Shown here piece after piece: positions 24,253 through 32,071 of a stretch of DNA of 64,000 nucleotides. A model generated the notes under the pieces. It made no database searches. It was not told the DNA's origin and worked only from the letters and a program-made list of their open reading frames with translations. How positions within the stretch are numbered: the stretch's first letter is position 1; the number at the start of each line of letters is the position of its first letter. The stretch comes from Pseudonocardia sediminis (GTDB lineage: Bacteria; Actinomycetota; Actinomycetes; Mycobacteriales; Pseudonocardiaceae). The position numbers and the translations under genes are program-made. The stretch spans positions 3,780,001-3,844,000 of the forward strand of contig NZ_SHKL01000001.1 of NCBI RefSeq assembly GCF_004217185.1, in the 5' to 3' direction.

Positions 24253-25488
24253 TCAGCTCACGCCCTTCTCCGCCTGCTCGGCAGTCGCCCCTGCTGCCGA
24301 TGTCTGGGTGCCGACCTTGAGCTCGCGGAACGCGACGCCCCGGTCGACCTGCGGCTCGCGCGGCAGGCCCAGGATCCGGTCGCCGATGATGCCGCGCTGG
24401 ATCTCGTTCGTCCCGCCGGCGATGTTCGACGCCGGGGTGGAGTTGATGCCCAGCTCGACGCTCTCTGCTCCCGCGTCGCCGTCCTCCCAGGCCACCATGT
24501 TCGCGCCGGCCAGGTGCCCGGCGGTGTCCACCGCGCGGCGCAGCAGCATCGCCCCGGCGAGCTTGCCGACCGATCCCCGTGACCCGGGGGCGGCACCGGC
24601 GACGGTCTCCTGACGCATCCGGGCGTTGAACAGCTCGAGGACGCGCTGGTGGGCGTAGAGGTCCGCGAGACGGTCCCGGGCGACGGGATCGGCGCCGTGG
24701 CGTCGGCCCAGTTCGGCGAGGGAGTCGAAGGTCAGTCCGTTGCTGCGCTTCTGGCGCAGCCCGGAGATCGTCACGCGCTCGTGGCCAAGCATGGTCACCG
24801 CGGCCGACCAGCCACCGTTGACCTCGCCCAGGACGTCCCCGGGGCCGACCCGGACGGCGTCGAGGTAGACCTCGTTGAACGGGGCGCCGCCGGTCATGTC
24901 GACGAGCGGGCGCACGGTCACCCCGGGGGCGCGCATGTCCACGACGAACATCGTGATGCCGCCGTGCTTGGGCCGGTCGGGATCGGTGCGGGCGAGGATC
25001 GCGCCGTAGTCGGCCCACTGCGCGTTCGACGTCCAGACCTTCTGCCCGGTCAGGACCCAGCCGTCACCGTCGGGGACGGCCTTGCACTGCAGGCTGGCGA
25101 CGTCGGAGCCGGCGCCGGGCTCGGAGAACAGCTGGCACCAGATCTCCTCGCCGCGCAGCAGCGGCGGCAGGTAGCGGCGCTTCTGCTCGTCGGTGCCGAG
25201 GTCGACGATCGTCGGCCCGCACATCCCCATGCTGATCAGGAAGGGGCGCACCGGCATCTCGAACGCCGCGGCCTCCTCGGCGAAGATCTGCTGCTCGGCC
25301 TGCCCGAGACCCTGCCCACCGGAGTCCTTCGGCCAGGTGATCCCGGAGTAGCCGGCGTCGTAGAGGGCGGCCTGGAACGCCTTGGCCTCCTCGACGTCGC
25401 CGGTCGGGTTCGCCGGTACGTGCTCGCCCAGCCAGCCCCGCAGGGTCCGCCGGTAGTCCTGCAGCCGGTCCTCGGCAGTCGTGGTCAT
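24253..25488 (-). CDS. Acyl-CoA dehydrogenase (second subunit of the pair)
   Basis: A 411-residue flavoprotein. WCQLFSEPGAGSDVASLQCKAV is the FAD-binding loop, VLTGQKVWTSNAQWADYGAILARTDP follows, and GINSTPASNIAGGTNEIQRGIIGDRILGLPREP is a strong C-terminal signature. The start ATG overlaps the enoyl-CoA hydratase stop by 4 bases. With the adjacent shorter dehydrogenase it likely forms an alpha2beta2 enzyme. The GGTNEIQ segment is typical of FadE-like enzymes that oxidise cyclic or branched acyl-CoA. Confidence 0.93.
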   Translation of the reverse strand: MTTTAEDRLQDYRRTLRGWLGEHVPANPTGDVEEAKAFQAALYDAGYSGITWPKDSGGQGLGQAEQQIFAEEAAAFEMPVRPFLISMGMCGPTIVDLGTDEQKRRYLPPLLRGEEIWCQLFSEPGAGSDVASLQCKAVPDGDGWVLTGQKVWTSNAQWADYGAILARTDPDRPKHGGITMFVVDMRAPGVTVRPLVDMTGGAPFNEVYLDAVRVGPGDVLGEVNGGWSAAVTMLGHERVTISGLRQKRSNGLTFDSLAELGRRHGADPVARDRLADLYAHQRVLELFNARMRQETVAGAAPGSRGSVGKLAGAMLLRRAVDTAGHLAGANMVAWEDGDAGAESVELGINSTPASNIAGGTNEIQRGIIGDRILGLPREPQVDRGVAFRELKVGTQTSAAGATAEQAEKGVS

Positions 25489-26291
25489 GCGTCCCTCCGT
25501 GCGTCCTGACCGTTCGCGACCCAGGTGCCGGTGAAGTCCGGTTCCGTCCGATCGACGAACGCGCGGAACGCCGCGGGTGCGTCCGTCCCGCGGTTGATCG
25601 TCTGTGCCCGCGCCTCCGCGGTCAACGCCTCGCGCATCGTCGACGACGAGCCGCTCTCCAGCAGCGCCTTCGTCTCGGCCAGCGCGATCGGCGGGCCGGC
25701 CGCCAGACGGGCCGCGACGTCGTCGACGAACGCGTCGACCTCGTCGGCCCCGACCAGCCACGTGACCAGCCCGAGATCGCGCGCCTCCTCCGCGGAGATC
25801 ATCTCTGCGAGCAGGGCGAGCCGCTTGGCCTGCTGCATCCCGACCAGGCGCGGCAGCAGCCAGGACCCTCCGAAGTCGATCGAGAGCCCGCGGCGGGCGA
25901 AGATCTGGGAGAACCGCGCCTCCGGCGTCGCGACGACGAGGTCGCAGCCCAGCGCCAGGTTCCATCCCGCGCCGACGGCCACGCCGGTCACCTTCGCCAC
26001 CGTCGGTACCGCGATCTCGTGCAGGGCCAGCGCCACGTCGTTGACCCGGTGCATCCGCGTCAGCGGGTGCCCGCCGGGCTGCGAGCCCAGGTCGGCCCCG
26101 GCGCAGAACGCCCCCGCGGCTCCGGTCAGCACCAGCGCACGGACGGACGTGTCGTCGCGGGCGTCGACGAACGCCGCACGCAGCGCCTCCCACAGCTCGC
26201 CGTCGATGGCGTTGCGCCGGTGCGGGCGGTTCAGCGTGAGGGTCAGGACACCGCCGTCGCGGTGCGAGAGCAGCACCGGTTCCTCGCCCAC
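25485..26291 (-). CDS. Enoyl-CoA hydratase/isomerase
   Basis: A 268-residue crotonase. LTLTLNRPHRRNAIDGELWEALRAAF and GAAGAFCAGADLGSQPG form the oxyanion-hole region, and the LALGCDLVVATPEARFSQIFARRGLSIDFGGSWLLPRLVG block is the CoA-binding and catalytic part. The position usually occupied by the hydratase glutamate pair reads FARRGLSIDFGG, where D replaces the second glutamate, so isomerase or other crotonase chemistry is possible. GTG start with GGAGG 7 bp upstream. First gene in a hydratase-dehydrogenase-dehydrogenase operon for beta-oxidation. Confidence 0.9.
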   Translation of the reverse strand: MGEEPVLLSHRDGGVLTLTLNRPHRRNAIDGELWEALRAAFVDARDDTSVRALVLTGAAGAFCAGADLGSQPGGHPLTRMHRVNDVALALHEIAVPTVAKVTGVAVGAGWNLALGCDLVVATPEARFSQIFARRGLSIDFGGSWLLPRLVGMQQAKRLALLAEMISAEEARDLGLVTWLVGADEVDAFVDDVAARLAAGPPIALAETKALLESGSSSTMREALTAEARAQTINRGTDAPAAFRAFVDRTEPDFTGTWVANGQDARRDA

Positions 26292-26397
26292 ACGCGCCTC
26301 CGGGTCGTCCGAGGGGGCGCGCCGTCGTCGCCCCGGGAATCACACTGCCACCCGCCCCGGGCGGCCGTCACCTCCTCCCGCGTCACGGCGCCGCGGC

Positions 26398-26589
26398 CTA
26401 CCGGCGACCCGCCCGGGACCGGACGATCGCCGACTCGATCACGAACGTGCCGACGAAGCCGACCACGAGCAGGCCGATCCCCCACCCGACGACGGAGCCG
26501 CCGGCCAGTCCGACCAGCGTGGCGATGATCATCCAGACCACGGCGGCCAGCAGGCCGGCGATCAGGGCGTTGCGGAAGCGTTCGTTCAT
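26398..26589 (-). CDS. Small two-helix membrane protein
   Basis: A 63-residue protein: MNERFRNALIAGLLAAVVW is the start of one helix, and a second spans the GWGIGLLVVGFVGTFVIES region, ending in a basic tail RSRAGRR. GAGGGGG precedes the ATG at the right distance. No family assigned. It is 106 bp upstream of the crotonase operon and may be independent. Confidence 0.6.
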   Translation of the reverse strand: MNERFRNALIAGLLAAVVWMIIATLVGLAGGSVVGWGIGLLVVGFVGTFVIESAIVRSRAGRR

Positions 26590-26674
26590 CGGTCCCCCTC
26601 GGACGTGCTGCCCGGTGGCACCGGGCCTCGCCGCGAATGATGACAGATCTCCTCGCGGACGTGAACAAATCTGT

Positions 26675-27766
26675 TCAATCACGACCGGACCGCGCACCGG
26701 CCCGCCGCACCGCCCTCGGGGTCTCCCCGAACCAGCGCCGCGACACCCGGGTCAGTGCGGACTGCTCGGCCAGTCCGACCATCGCCGTCACCTGCGAGAA
26801 CGGGAGATCGGTGCGAGTGATCAGGCGGTGTGCGGTGTCCCGGCGGACCTCGTCGAGCACGGTCTCGAACGTCGTGCCCTCGGCCGAGAGGTGGCGCTGC
26901 AGGGTGCGCGGGTGCATCCGGAGCAGACGGGCGATCGACGGGATCCGTGGCGGTCCGGTGCCCAGCGACCGGATCAGCGCGGTGCGGACCCGGTCGGTGA
27001 CCGTCCGGCCGGGGCGGTCGAAGTGGTTCTCCAGGTAGTCGATCGCGATCGCGCGCACGGTCTCGTCGCCGCCGTGCATCGGGCGCGACGCGAGCTCGGA
27101 CGGCACGCGCAGAACCGCGGCGTCGCGCTCGAACCGGACGTCGGTGCCGAAGAAGTCGGTGTAGCGCGAGACCGGGGCGAGCGGCGGGTGGGGCAGGTGC
27201 GCCGAGCGCAGGCCGTAGGGCCCCCCGCCGAGCACTGCCACGATGCGGTGAAACACGCCGAGACCGAGGTCGACGGCCTGCGGGGGCGGCGGGTCGGGTT
27301 CGGTGCTGCCGTAGAGCAGGCCCATCACCCCGGGTGCGCCCTCCGGGTCGTCGATCCGGGAGACCCGCAGCGCAGGGCTGTGCACGAACAGGAACCGCGA
27401 CGCGCAGTCGAGCGCCTCCCCCATCGTCGCCGAGTTCTCCACCGCCACGGCGAGCGGTCCGAGCACGTCCGGTCCCTGCTGCTCGGCGAGACGGAGGCCC
27501 AGGTCGGGGCAGGTGAGCTCGGCGGCCGCGGTCTCCAGGATCCGGCCCGCGGTGCTGGAGCGGATCAGGACGTCGGCCGCGTCCGGGCCGTCGTCGGCGG
27601 GGGTACCGTCGGCGTCGGCCGGGCGGTGCCCCCGCGGATCCGACACGGGGTCGACGGCGCCGGGCGGCACCCGGAAGCGCGCCAGCAGCGCCGCGCCGTC
27701 GCCGCCGAGTGAGTCCACCAGCGGGGTGAGACCGCGCAGGGCGGCCGCCCGGATCATCGAGACCAT
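26675..27766 (-). CDS. AraC-family transcriptional regulator (VirS-like)
   Basis: A 363-residue regulator. Residues about 75-265 form an arabinose-binding-type sensor domain (Arabinose_bd, as in OruR and VirS), and residues about 275-355 carry two helix-turn-helix units: IPSIARLLRMHPRTLQRHLSAEGTTFETVLDEVRRDTAHRLITRTDLPFSQVTAMVGLAEQSALTRVSRRWFGETP. It is divergent from a Baeyer-Villiger monooxygenase operon and shares a 108-bp control region with direct repeats. In M. tuberculosis the same order (VirS regulator, MymA monooxygenase) is induced by acid. Confidence 0.88.
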   Translation of the reverse strand: MVSMIRAAALRGLTPLVDSLGGDGAALLARFRVPPGAVDPVSDPRGHRPADADGTPADDGPDAADVLIRSSTAGRILETAAAELTCPDLGLRLAEQQGPDVLGPLAVAVENSATMGEALDCASRFLFVHSPALRVSRIDDPEGAPGVMGLLYGSTEPDPPPPQAVDLGLGVFHRIVAVLGGGPYGLRSAHLPHPPLAPVSRYTDFFGTDVRFERDAAVLRVPSELASRPMHGGDETVRAIAIDYLENHFDRPGRTVTDRVRTALIRSLGTGPPRIPSIARLLRMHPRTLQRHLSAEGTTFETVLDEVRRDTAHRLITRTDLPFSQVTAMVGLAEQSALTRVSRRWFGETPRAVRRAGARSGRD

Positions 27767-27797
27767 GTCGCGTCAGAGTAAATTACTGTCGCGTCAG
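27766..27797. promoter_or_regulatory. Direct repeat, candidate AraC/VirS-like operator
   Basis: TGTCGCGTCAG occurs at 27766-27776 and 27787-27797, exactly 21 bp apart, i.e. two helical turns. Between them is the near-palindrome AGTAA-A-TTACT (27777-27787). AraC proteins typically bind paired direct repeats with such spacing. The site is next to the start codon of the regulator and 78 bp before the monooxygenase start. Confidence 0.6.
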
Positions 27798-27874
27798 GTC
27801 AAGTTCCCGGTCGGCGACGCGGCCATACTCGTGATCAGATCCGCTGACGTCGTCGCCGCCGAAGGAGGCCGAAC

Positions 27875-29437
27875 ATGACGAGCACCCCACCGCCATCCAC
27901 GCAGGCTCCGTCCGCCACACCCACCGCGGGCGGTCGGGACACCGAGCACCTCGACGTGCTCATCGTGGGAGCCGGGCTCTCCGGGATCGGCGCGGCCTGG
28001 CGCCTGCAGGACGAACTCCCGGGCAAGAGCTACGCCGTCCTCGAGGGCCGCGACGACATCGGCGGTACCTGGGACCTCTTCCGCTACCCGGGCGTCCGCT
28101 CGGACTCGGACATGTTCACCCTGGCCTACCCGTTCCGCCCCTGGCGCGAGCGCAAGTCGATGGCCTCGGGCGAGAGCATCCGGCACTACATCTCCGACAC
28201 CGCGGACGAGGGCGGGATCAGGCCGCACATCCGCTTCGGCACCAAGGTCGTCCGCTCGTCCTGGGACTCCGGCACCGCGCGCTGGACCGTCGAGACCCGG
28301 ACCGCGACCGGCGAGAAGACCTACACCTGCTCGTTCCTCTACATGTGCTCGGGCTACTACAACTACGACGAGGGCTACCAGCCCGAGTTCCCCGGCCGGT
28401 CCGACTTCGCCGGGCAGTGGGTGCACCCGCAGTTCTGGCCCGAGGACCTCGACTACGCCGGCAAGAACGTCGTGGTGATCGGTAGCGGCGCGACCGCCGT
28501 CACGCTGATCCCGGCGATGGCCGAGAAGGCCGGGCACGTCACGATGCTGCAGCGCTCGCCGTCGTACCTGACGGTCCTGCCCAGCACCGACCCGACGGCC
28601 GACGCGATGCGGAAGTACCTGCCGGCCAAGCTCGCCCACCACCTGCTGCGCGCCCAGTACGTGACGCTCACCCAGGCCTTTTACCAGCTCGCCCGGCGTC
28701 GCCCGGAGCGCGTGAAGAAGGTCCTGCGCGGTCTGGCGCTGAAGTTCCTCAAGGACCCCTCCGTCGTCGACGAGCACTTCACGCCGTCCTACGAGCCGTG
28801 GGACCAGCGGCTGTGCGTGGTCCCCGAGGGCGACTTCTTCAAGGCGATCCGCGGTGGGAAGGCCTCGGTCGTCACCGACCACATCGACCGGATCACCCCG
28901 TCCGGCATCCGGCTGCGCTCGGGCGAGGAGATCGACGCCGACGTCATCGTCTCGGCGACCGGTCTGACGTTGCAGCCCCTCGGCGGCATGGAGGTGTTCG
29001 TCGACGGGAAGCAGGTCGACCTCGGCGACACCGTCGCCTACCGCGGCCTGATGCTCTCCGGTATCCCGAACCTGGCGCTGTGCATCGGCTACGTGAACGC
29101 GTCCTGGACGCTGCGCGCGGACCTCGTCTCGCGCTACGTGCCGCGCCTGCTCAAGCACATGGACCGTAAGGGCTTCGCGATCGCCACCCCGCGCCCGGAC
29201 CAGAAGCCCGACCGCCCGCTGCTCGACCTCAAGTCCGGCTACGTGCAGCGCTCGGTCGCGAAGTTCCCCAAGCAGGGCGAGAACGACCCGTGGCGCCTGC
29301 GGCAGAACTTCTTCCTCGACGCCGTCGGCATGAACCGCGGTGACCTGACCCGCGACATGTCGTTCACCCGGCTGATCGACCTTCCCGCCACCGACAACCC
29401 GTCCACCGGGAACACCGCCAAGGAGCTCGCATCATGA
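27875..29437 (+). CDS. Baeyer-Villiger flavin monooxygenase (MymA/EthA-like)
   Basis: A 520-residue class B flavoprotein monooxygenase. VGAGLSG (FAD GxGxxG, residues 31-37), the BVMO fingerprint FAGQWVHPQFWP (178-189; FxGxxxHxxxWP) and a second Rossmann motif GSGATA (203-208) for NADPH are all present. These enzymes insert oxygen into ketones to give esters or lactones. GGAGG is 6 bp before the ATG. Together with the regulator and following SDR and hydrolase it resembles the mymA operon, thought to remodel mycolic acids, although only three genes are shared here. Confidence 0.93.
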   Translation: MTSTPPPSTQAPSATPTAGGRDTEHLDVLIVGAGLSGIGAAWRLQDELPGKSYAVLEGRDDIGGTWDLFRYPGVRSDSDMFTLAYPFRPWRERKSMASGESIRHYISDTADEGGIRPHIRFGTKVVRSSWDSGTARWTVETRTATGEKTYTCSFLYMCSGYYNYDEGYQPEFPGRSDFAGQWVHPQFWPEDLDYAGKNVVVIGSGATAVTLIPAMAEKAGHVTMLQRSPSYLTVLPSTDPTADAMRKYLPAKLAHHLLRAQYVTLTQAFYQLARRRPERVKKVLRGLALKFLKDPSVVDEHFTPSYEPWDQRLCVVPEGDFFKAIRGGKASVVTDHIDRITPSGIRLRSGEEIDADVIVSATGLTLQPLGGMEVFVDGKQVDLGDTVAYRGLMLSGIPNLALCIGYVNASWTLRADLVSRYVPRLLKHMDRKGFAIATPRPDQKPDRPLLDLKSGYVQRSVAKFPKQGENDPWRLRQNFFLDAVGMNRGDLTRDMSFTRLIDLPATDNPSTGNTAKELAS

Positions 29438-30318
29438 GCACGACCCCGTACCGCTTCGCCGAGGGCACCGCCGTGGTGACCGGTGCCGCCGGCGGCATCG
29501 GCGAGAACGTGGCCTACGGCCTGGCCGTGCGCGGCAGCAACCTCGTCCTGATCGACCGCGACGGCGACCGTCTCGACACCGTCGCCGCGACGGTCCGCGG
29601 CCGCCACCCGGGCGTCTCGGTGTCCACGCTGGTCGTCGACCTCGCCGACCGCGACGCCCTGGACGCCGCCGCGACGACGATCCTCGCCGAGCACCCGCGC
29701 ATCACGCTGCTGGTCAACAACGCCGGCGTCGCGCTGGGCGGTGACTTCTCCCGGCTCACGCTGGAGGAGTTCGACTGGGTGATGGCCGTGAACTTCCACG
29801 CCCCGGTCCGGCTCACCCACCACCTGCTGCCGGCGCTGACCGCGCAGCCGGGCGGGCACCTGGTCAACGTGTCCAGCCTGTTCGGCCTGATCGCCCCGCC
29901 CGGGCAGTCCGCCTACTGCGCCAGCAAGTTCGGCATCCGCGGGTTCTCCGAGGTGCTGCGCACCGAGCTGGCCGAGACCGGCACCGGCGTCACCACCGTC
30001 CACCCGGGCGGCATCAAGACCCGGATCGCCACCGATGCCCGGGTCGGCGTCAACATCCCGGCCGACGAGGCGGAGCAGGGCAAGCGCGACTTCGCCAAGC
30101 TCCTCACGTTCCCGGCCGACAAGGCCGCCGAACTGATCATCGACGGGATCGAGCACCGCCGTGCCCGCGTCCTGATCGGGATGAGCGCGAAGATCCCGGA
30201 CGTCCTGGCCCGGCTGTTCCCGGCCAACAGCGTCAAGGTCTTCTCGCGCCTGGTCGGCGCGGCCGGCAAGGCCCAGAAGGCGGCGAAGAACAAGCTCCCG
30301 GTGGGGGCCGACCGGTGA
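29434..30318 (+). CDS. Short-chain dehydrogenase/reductase (SadH-like)
   Basis: A 294-residue SDR. VTGAAGGIGENVAYGLAVRG is the TGxxxGxG cofactor loop; NNAGVALGG, the serine in NVSSLFGL, and YCASKFG (YxxxK) form the active site. The C-terminal extension (HRRARVLIGMSAKIPDVLARLFP) is typical of Rv3085/SadH-like proteins. ATGA overlap with the monooxygenase stop. It could supply or reduce the ketone that the monooxygenase acts on. Confidence 0.92.
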   Translation: MSTTPYRFAEGTAVVTGAAGGIGENVAYGLAVRGSNLVLIDRDGDRLDTVAATVRGRHPGVSVSTLVVDLADRDALDAAATTILAEHPRITLLVNNAGVALGGDFSRLTLEEFDWVMAVNFHAPVRLTHHLLPALTAQPGGHLVNVSSLFGLIAPPGQSAYCASKFGIRGFSEVLRTELAETGTGVTTVHPGGIKTRIATDARVGVNIPADEAEQGKRDFAKLLTFPADKAAELIIDGIEHRRARVLIGMSAKIPDVLARLFPANSVKVFSRLVGAAGKAQKAAKNKLPVGADR

Positions 30319-31220
30319 CGACCACGGGGTCGCGGCCCGCGTCGCCGACCCACCCGTCGCCGCCCGGTGAGATCGCGACCGTCACCGTGCGCGGGGCGCG
30401 GATCCGGGTCCGCACCAGCGGCGACCCGGCCGCGCCGCCGGTCCTGCTGCTGCACGGCATCGGGCGGAGTCTCGAGGACTGGGACACCCAGCACGAGCGC
30501 CTCTCCGACACCTACCGCGTGATCAGCACCGATCTCGCCGGGTTCGGCCTGTCCGACCGGCTGCCCGGCCCGGCGACGCTCGAGCAGCTCGCCGACGGCG
30601 CCGTCGCGGTCCTCGACGCGATCGGGGAGCACCGACCGGTGCACCTGATGGGGAACTCGCTCGGCGGTGCGGTGTCGATGCTCGTCCTCACCCGCGCCCC
30701 GGAGCGTGTCGCGACGCTGACCCTGGTCGCCGCCGCGGGGTTCGGCTCCGAGGTGACGGTCGCGTTGCGGGTGCTCGGCATCCCGTTCGTCGGCGCCCGC
30801 CTGCTCACCCGGATCGACCGCGCGGCCGCACGCCGCACCGAGCGGGCGATCTTCCTCGACGACGCGTTCGTCACCGACGAGCGGATCGCCTTCGCCCTCG
30901 AGGTGGCCGGACGGGCCGACCAGGCCGGTGTCTTCGCCGACATCGCCAAGGAGCTCGGCACCGTGCGCGGGGTGCGTCCGCAGTGGCGGGCCCGGCTGCT
31001 CGCGGACGTCGCCCGTCATCCGCGGCCCACCTTGGTCGTCTGGGGCGAGCGGGACATCATCCTGCCGCCGGAGCACCTCCGGGCGGCGCTGAAGGCGATC
31101 CCGCACGCCCGCTCGCACGTGTTCGCCCGCTGCGGTCACATGCCGCAGATCGAACGCGCCGACGCCTTCGCGGACCTGGCCCGGACGTTCCTGCGCGACG
31201 CGGAGCAGTCGGGCACATGA
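30315..31220 (+). CDS. Alpha/beta hydrolase
   Basis: A 301-residue hydrolase. LLHGIGRSLEDWD gives the oxyanion hole, GNSLGGAVSML the nucleophile serine, VVWGERDIILPPEHL the acid, and CGHMPQIERAD the histidine, all in canonical order. GTG start overlaps the SDR stop by 4 bases. After Baeyer-Villiger oxidation a hydrolase is chemically expected to open the ester or lactone, which fits its last place in the operon. In mymA the corresponding gene is lipR, but the sequence family here may differ. Confidence 0.88.
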   Translation: MTTTGSRPASPTHPSPPGEIATVTVRGARIRVRTSGDPAAPPVLLLHGIGRSLEDWDTQHERLSDTYRVISTDLAGFGLSDRLPGPATLEQLADGAVAVLDAIGEHRPVHLMGNSLGGAVSMLVLTRAPERVATLTLVAAAGFGSEVTVALRVLGIPFVGARLLTRIDRAAARRTERAIFLDDAFVTDERIAFALEVAGRADQAGVFADIAKELGTVRGVRPQWRARLLADVARHPRPTLVVWGERDIILPPEHLRAALKAIPHARSHVFARCGHMPQIERADAFADLARTFLRDAEQSGT

Positions 31221-31276
31221 GGTCGGCCGGGCCTGCTGCTGCTCATCAGCGGCAGCCCGGCAGGACCCTGCTCTCG

Positions 31277-31316
31277 AAAATGGTGAACGAGAAAGCACGT
31301 CTCGTTCACCATTTTT
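31277..31316. terminator. Bidirectional intrinsic terminator
   Basis: Arms AAAATGGTGAACGAG (31277-31291) and its complement (31301-31315) pair perfectly around a 9-base loop and the right side ends in TTTTT (left in AAAA), so both strands have a terminator-like U-run. It lies between converging genes (stops at 31220 and 31372). This is unusually AT-rich for the region. Confidence 0.88.
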
Positions 31317-31371
31317 GAAACCGAGATCCCCGGGACCGACGCTCCGCCGATCGAGCCCCGGCCGGTGACGC

Positions 31372-31983
31372 TCAGGCGGCGGGGTCGGACGTCGTTCCGG
31401 CCCGGGGCCGGGACGCGTGCACGATCCGGGCGGGCGGGAGGTTGCGCCACTCCGTCGTGCCGGAGCCGACCGTCTCGAAGCGCTCCTCCAGCCGCCGCCG
31501 GAAGCGCACCGCGGGCGGGAGCACGGTGGCGTGGGAGTAAGCGAACGTGGCGAACCGGCCGTCCGGGGGCATCGCGGCGACCACGGAGTCGAGGATCGCG
31601 TCCTGCTTCGGGCCGGGGAACACCGCCCACGGCAGCCCGCTGACGACGAGGTCGACCCGGTCCACGCCGACGGTCCGGAGCAGGCCCGCGGTCTCCGCCG
31701 CGTCGCCCTCGATCACCTCGACGCCGGCGTGACGGGACCGCAGCGCGGCCGCCATCGACGGGTTCACCTCGATCGCGACGTGCCGGCCCCGCCCGCCCAG
31801 GCGGCGCCGGATCTCGCCGGTGAAGGCCCCGGAGCCCGGGCCGAGCTCGAGAACGACGGGGTCGCCGGACTCGGGTACGTCCGCGGCGATCCGCCGGGCC
31901 AGGTACGCCGAGCTGGGCGCGACGGCCCCGATCGTGGTCGGCGAGCGGAGGAACTGCCGGACGAACAGAAGTGCGTCACCCAT
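31372..31983 (-). CDS. SAM-dependent methyltransferase (PmtA/rRNA-dimethylase-like)
   Basis: A 203-residue protein with VVLELGPGSGAFTGEIRRRLGGRGRHVAIEVNPSM as motif I, DLVVSGLPWAVFP as motif IV (NLPY-like), and FRRRLEERFETVGSG near the end. This set groups with phospholipid N-methyltransferase and rRNA adenine dimethylase-type folds. FLRSPTTIGAVAPSS at the start is characteristic of the PmtA-like group. The ATG at 31983 is preferred because GGAGG sits 9 bp upstream; the more upstream ATG at 31992 is directly against that site. Confidence 0.82.
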   Translation of the reverse strand: MGDALLFVRQFLRSPTTIGAVAPSSAYLARRIAADVPESGDPVVLELGPGSGAFTGEIRRRLGGRGRHVAIEVNPSMAAALRSRHAGVEVIEGDAAETAGLLRTVGVDRVDLVVSGLPWAVFPGPKQDAILDSVVAAMPPDGRFATFAYSHATVLPPAVRFRRRLEERFETVGSGTTEWRNLPPARIVHASRPRAGTTSDPAA

Positions 31984-32071
31984 GCCCGGCATCCTCCCCC
32001 GGACCGGTGCCGCGCCGCGGGCCGGGTGATCACCCGGCCCGGTGCCTCGCCGCGGCCGGGTGACCGGGCCG

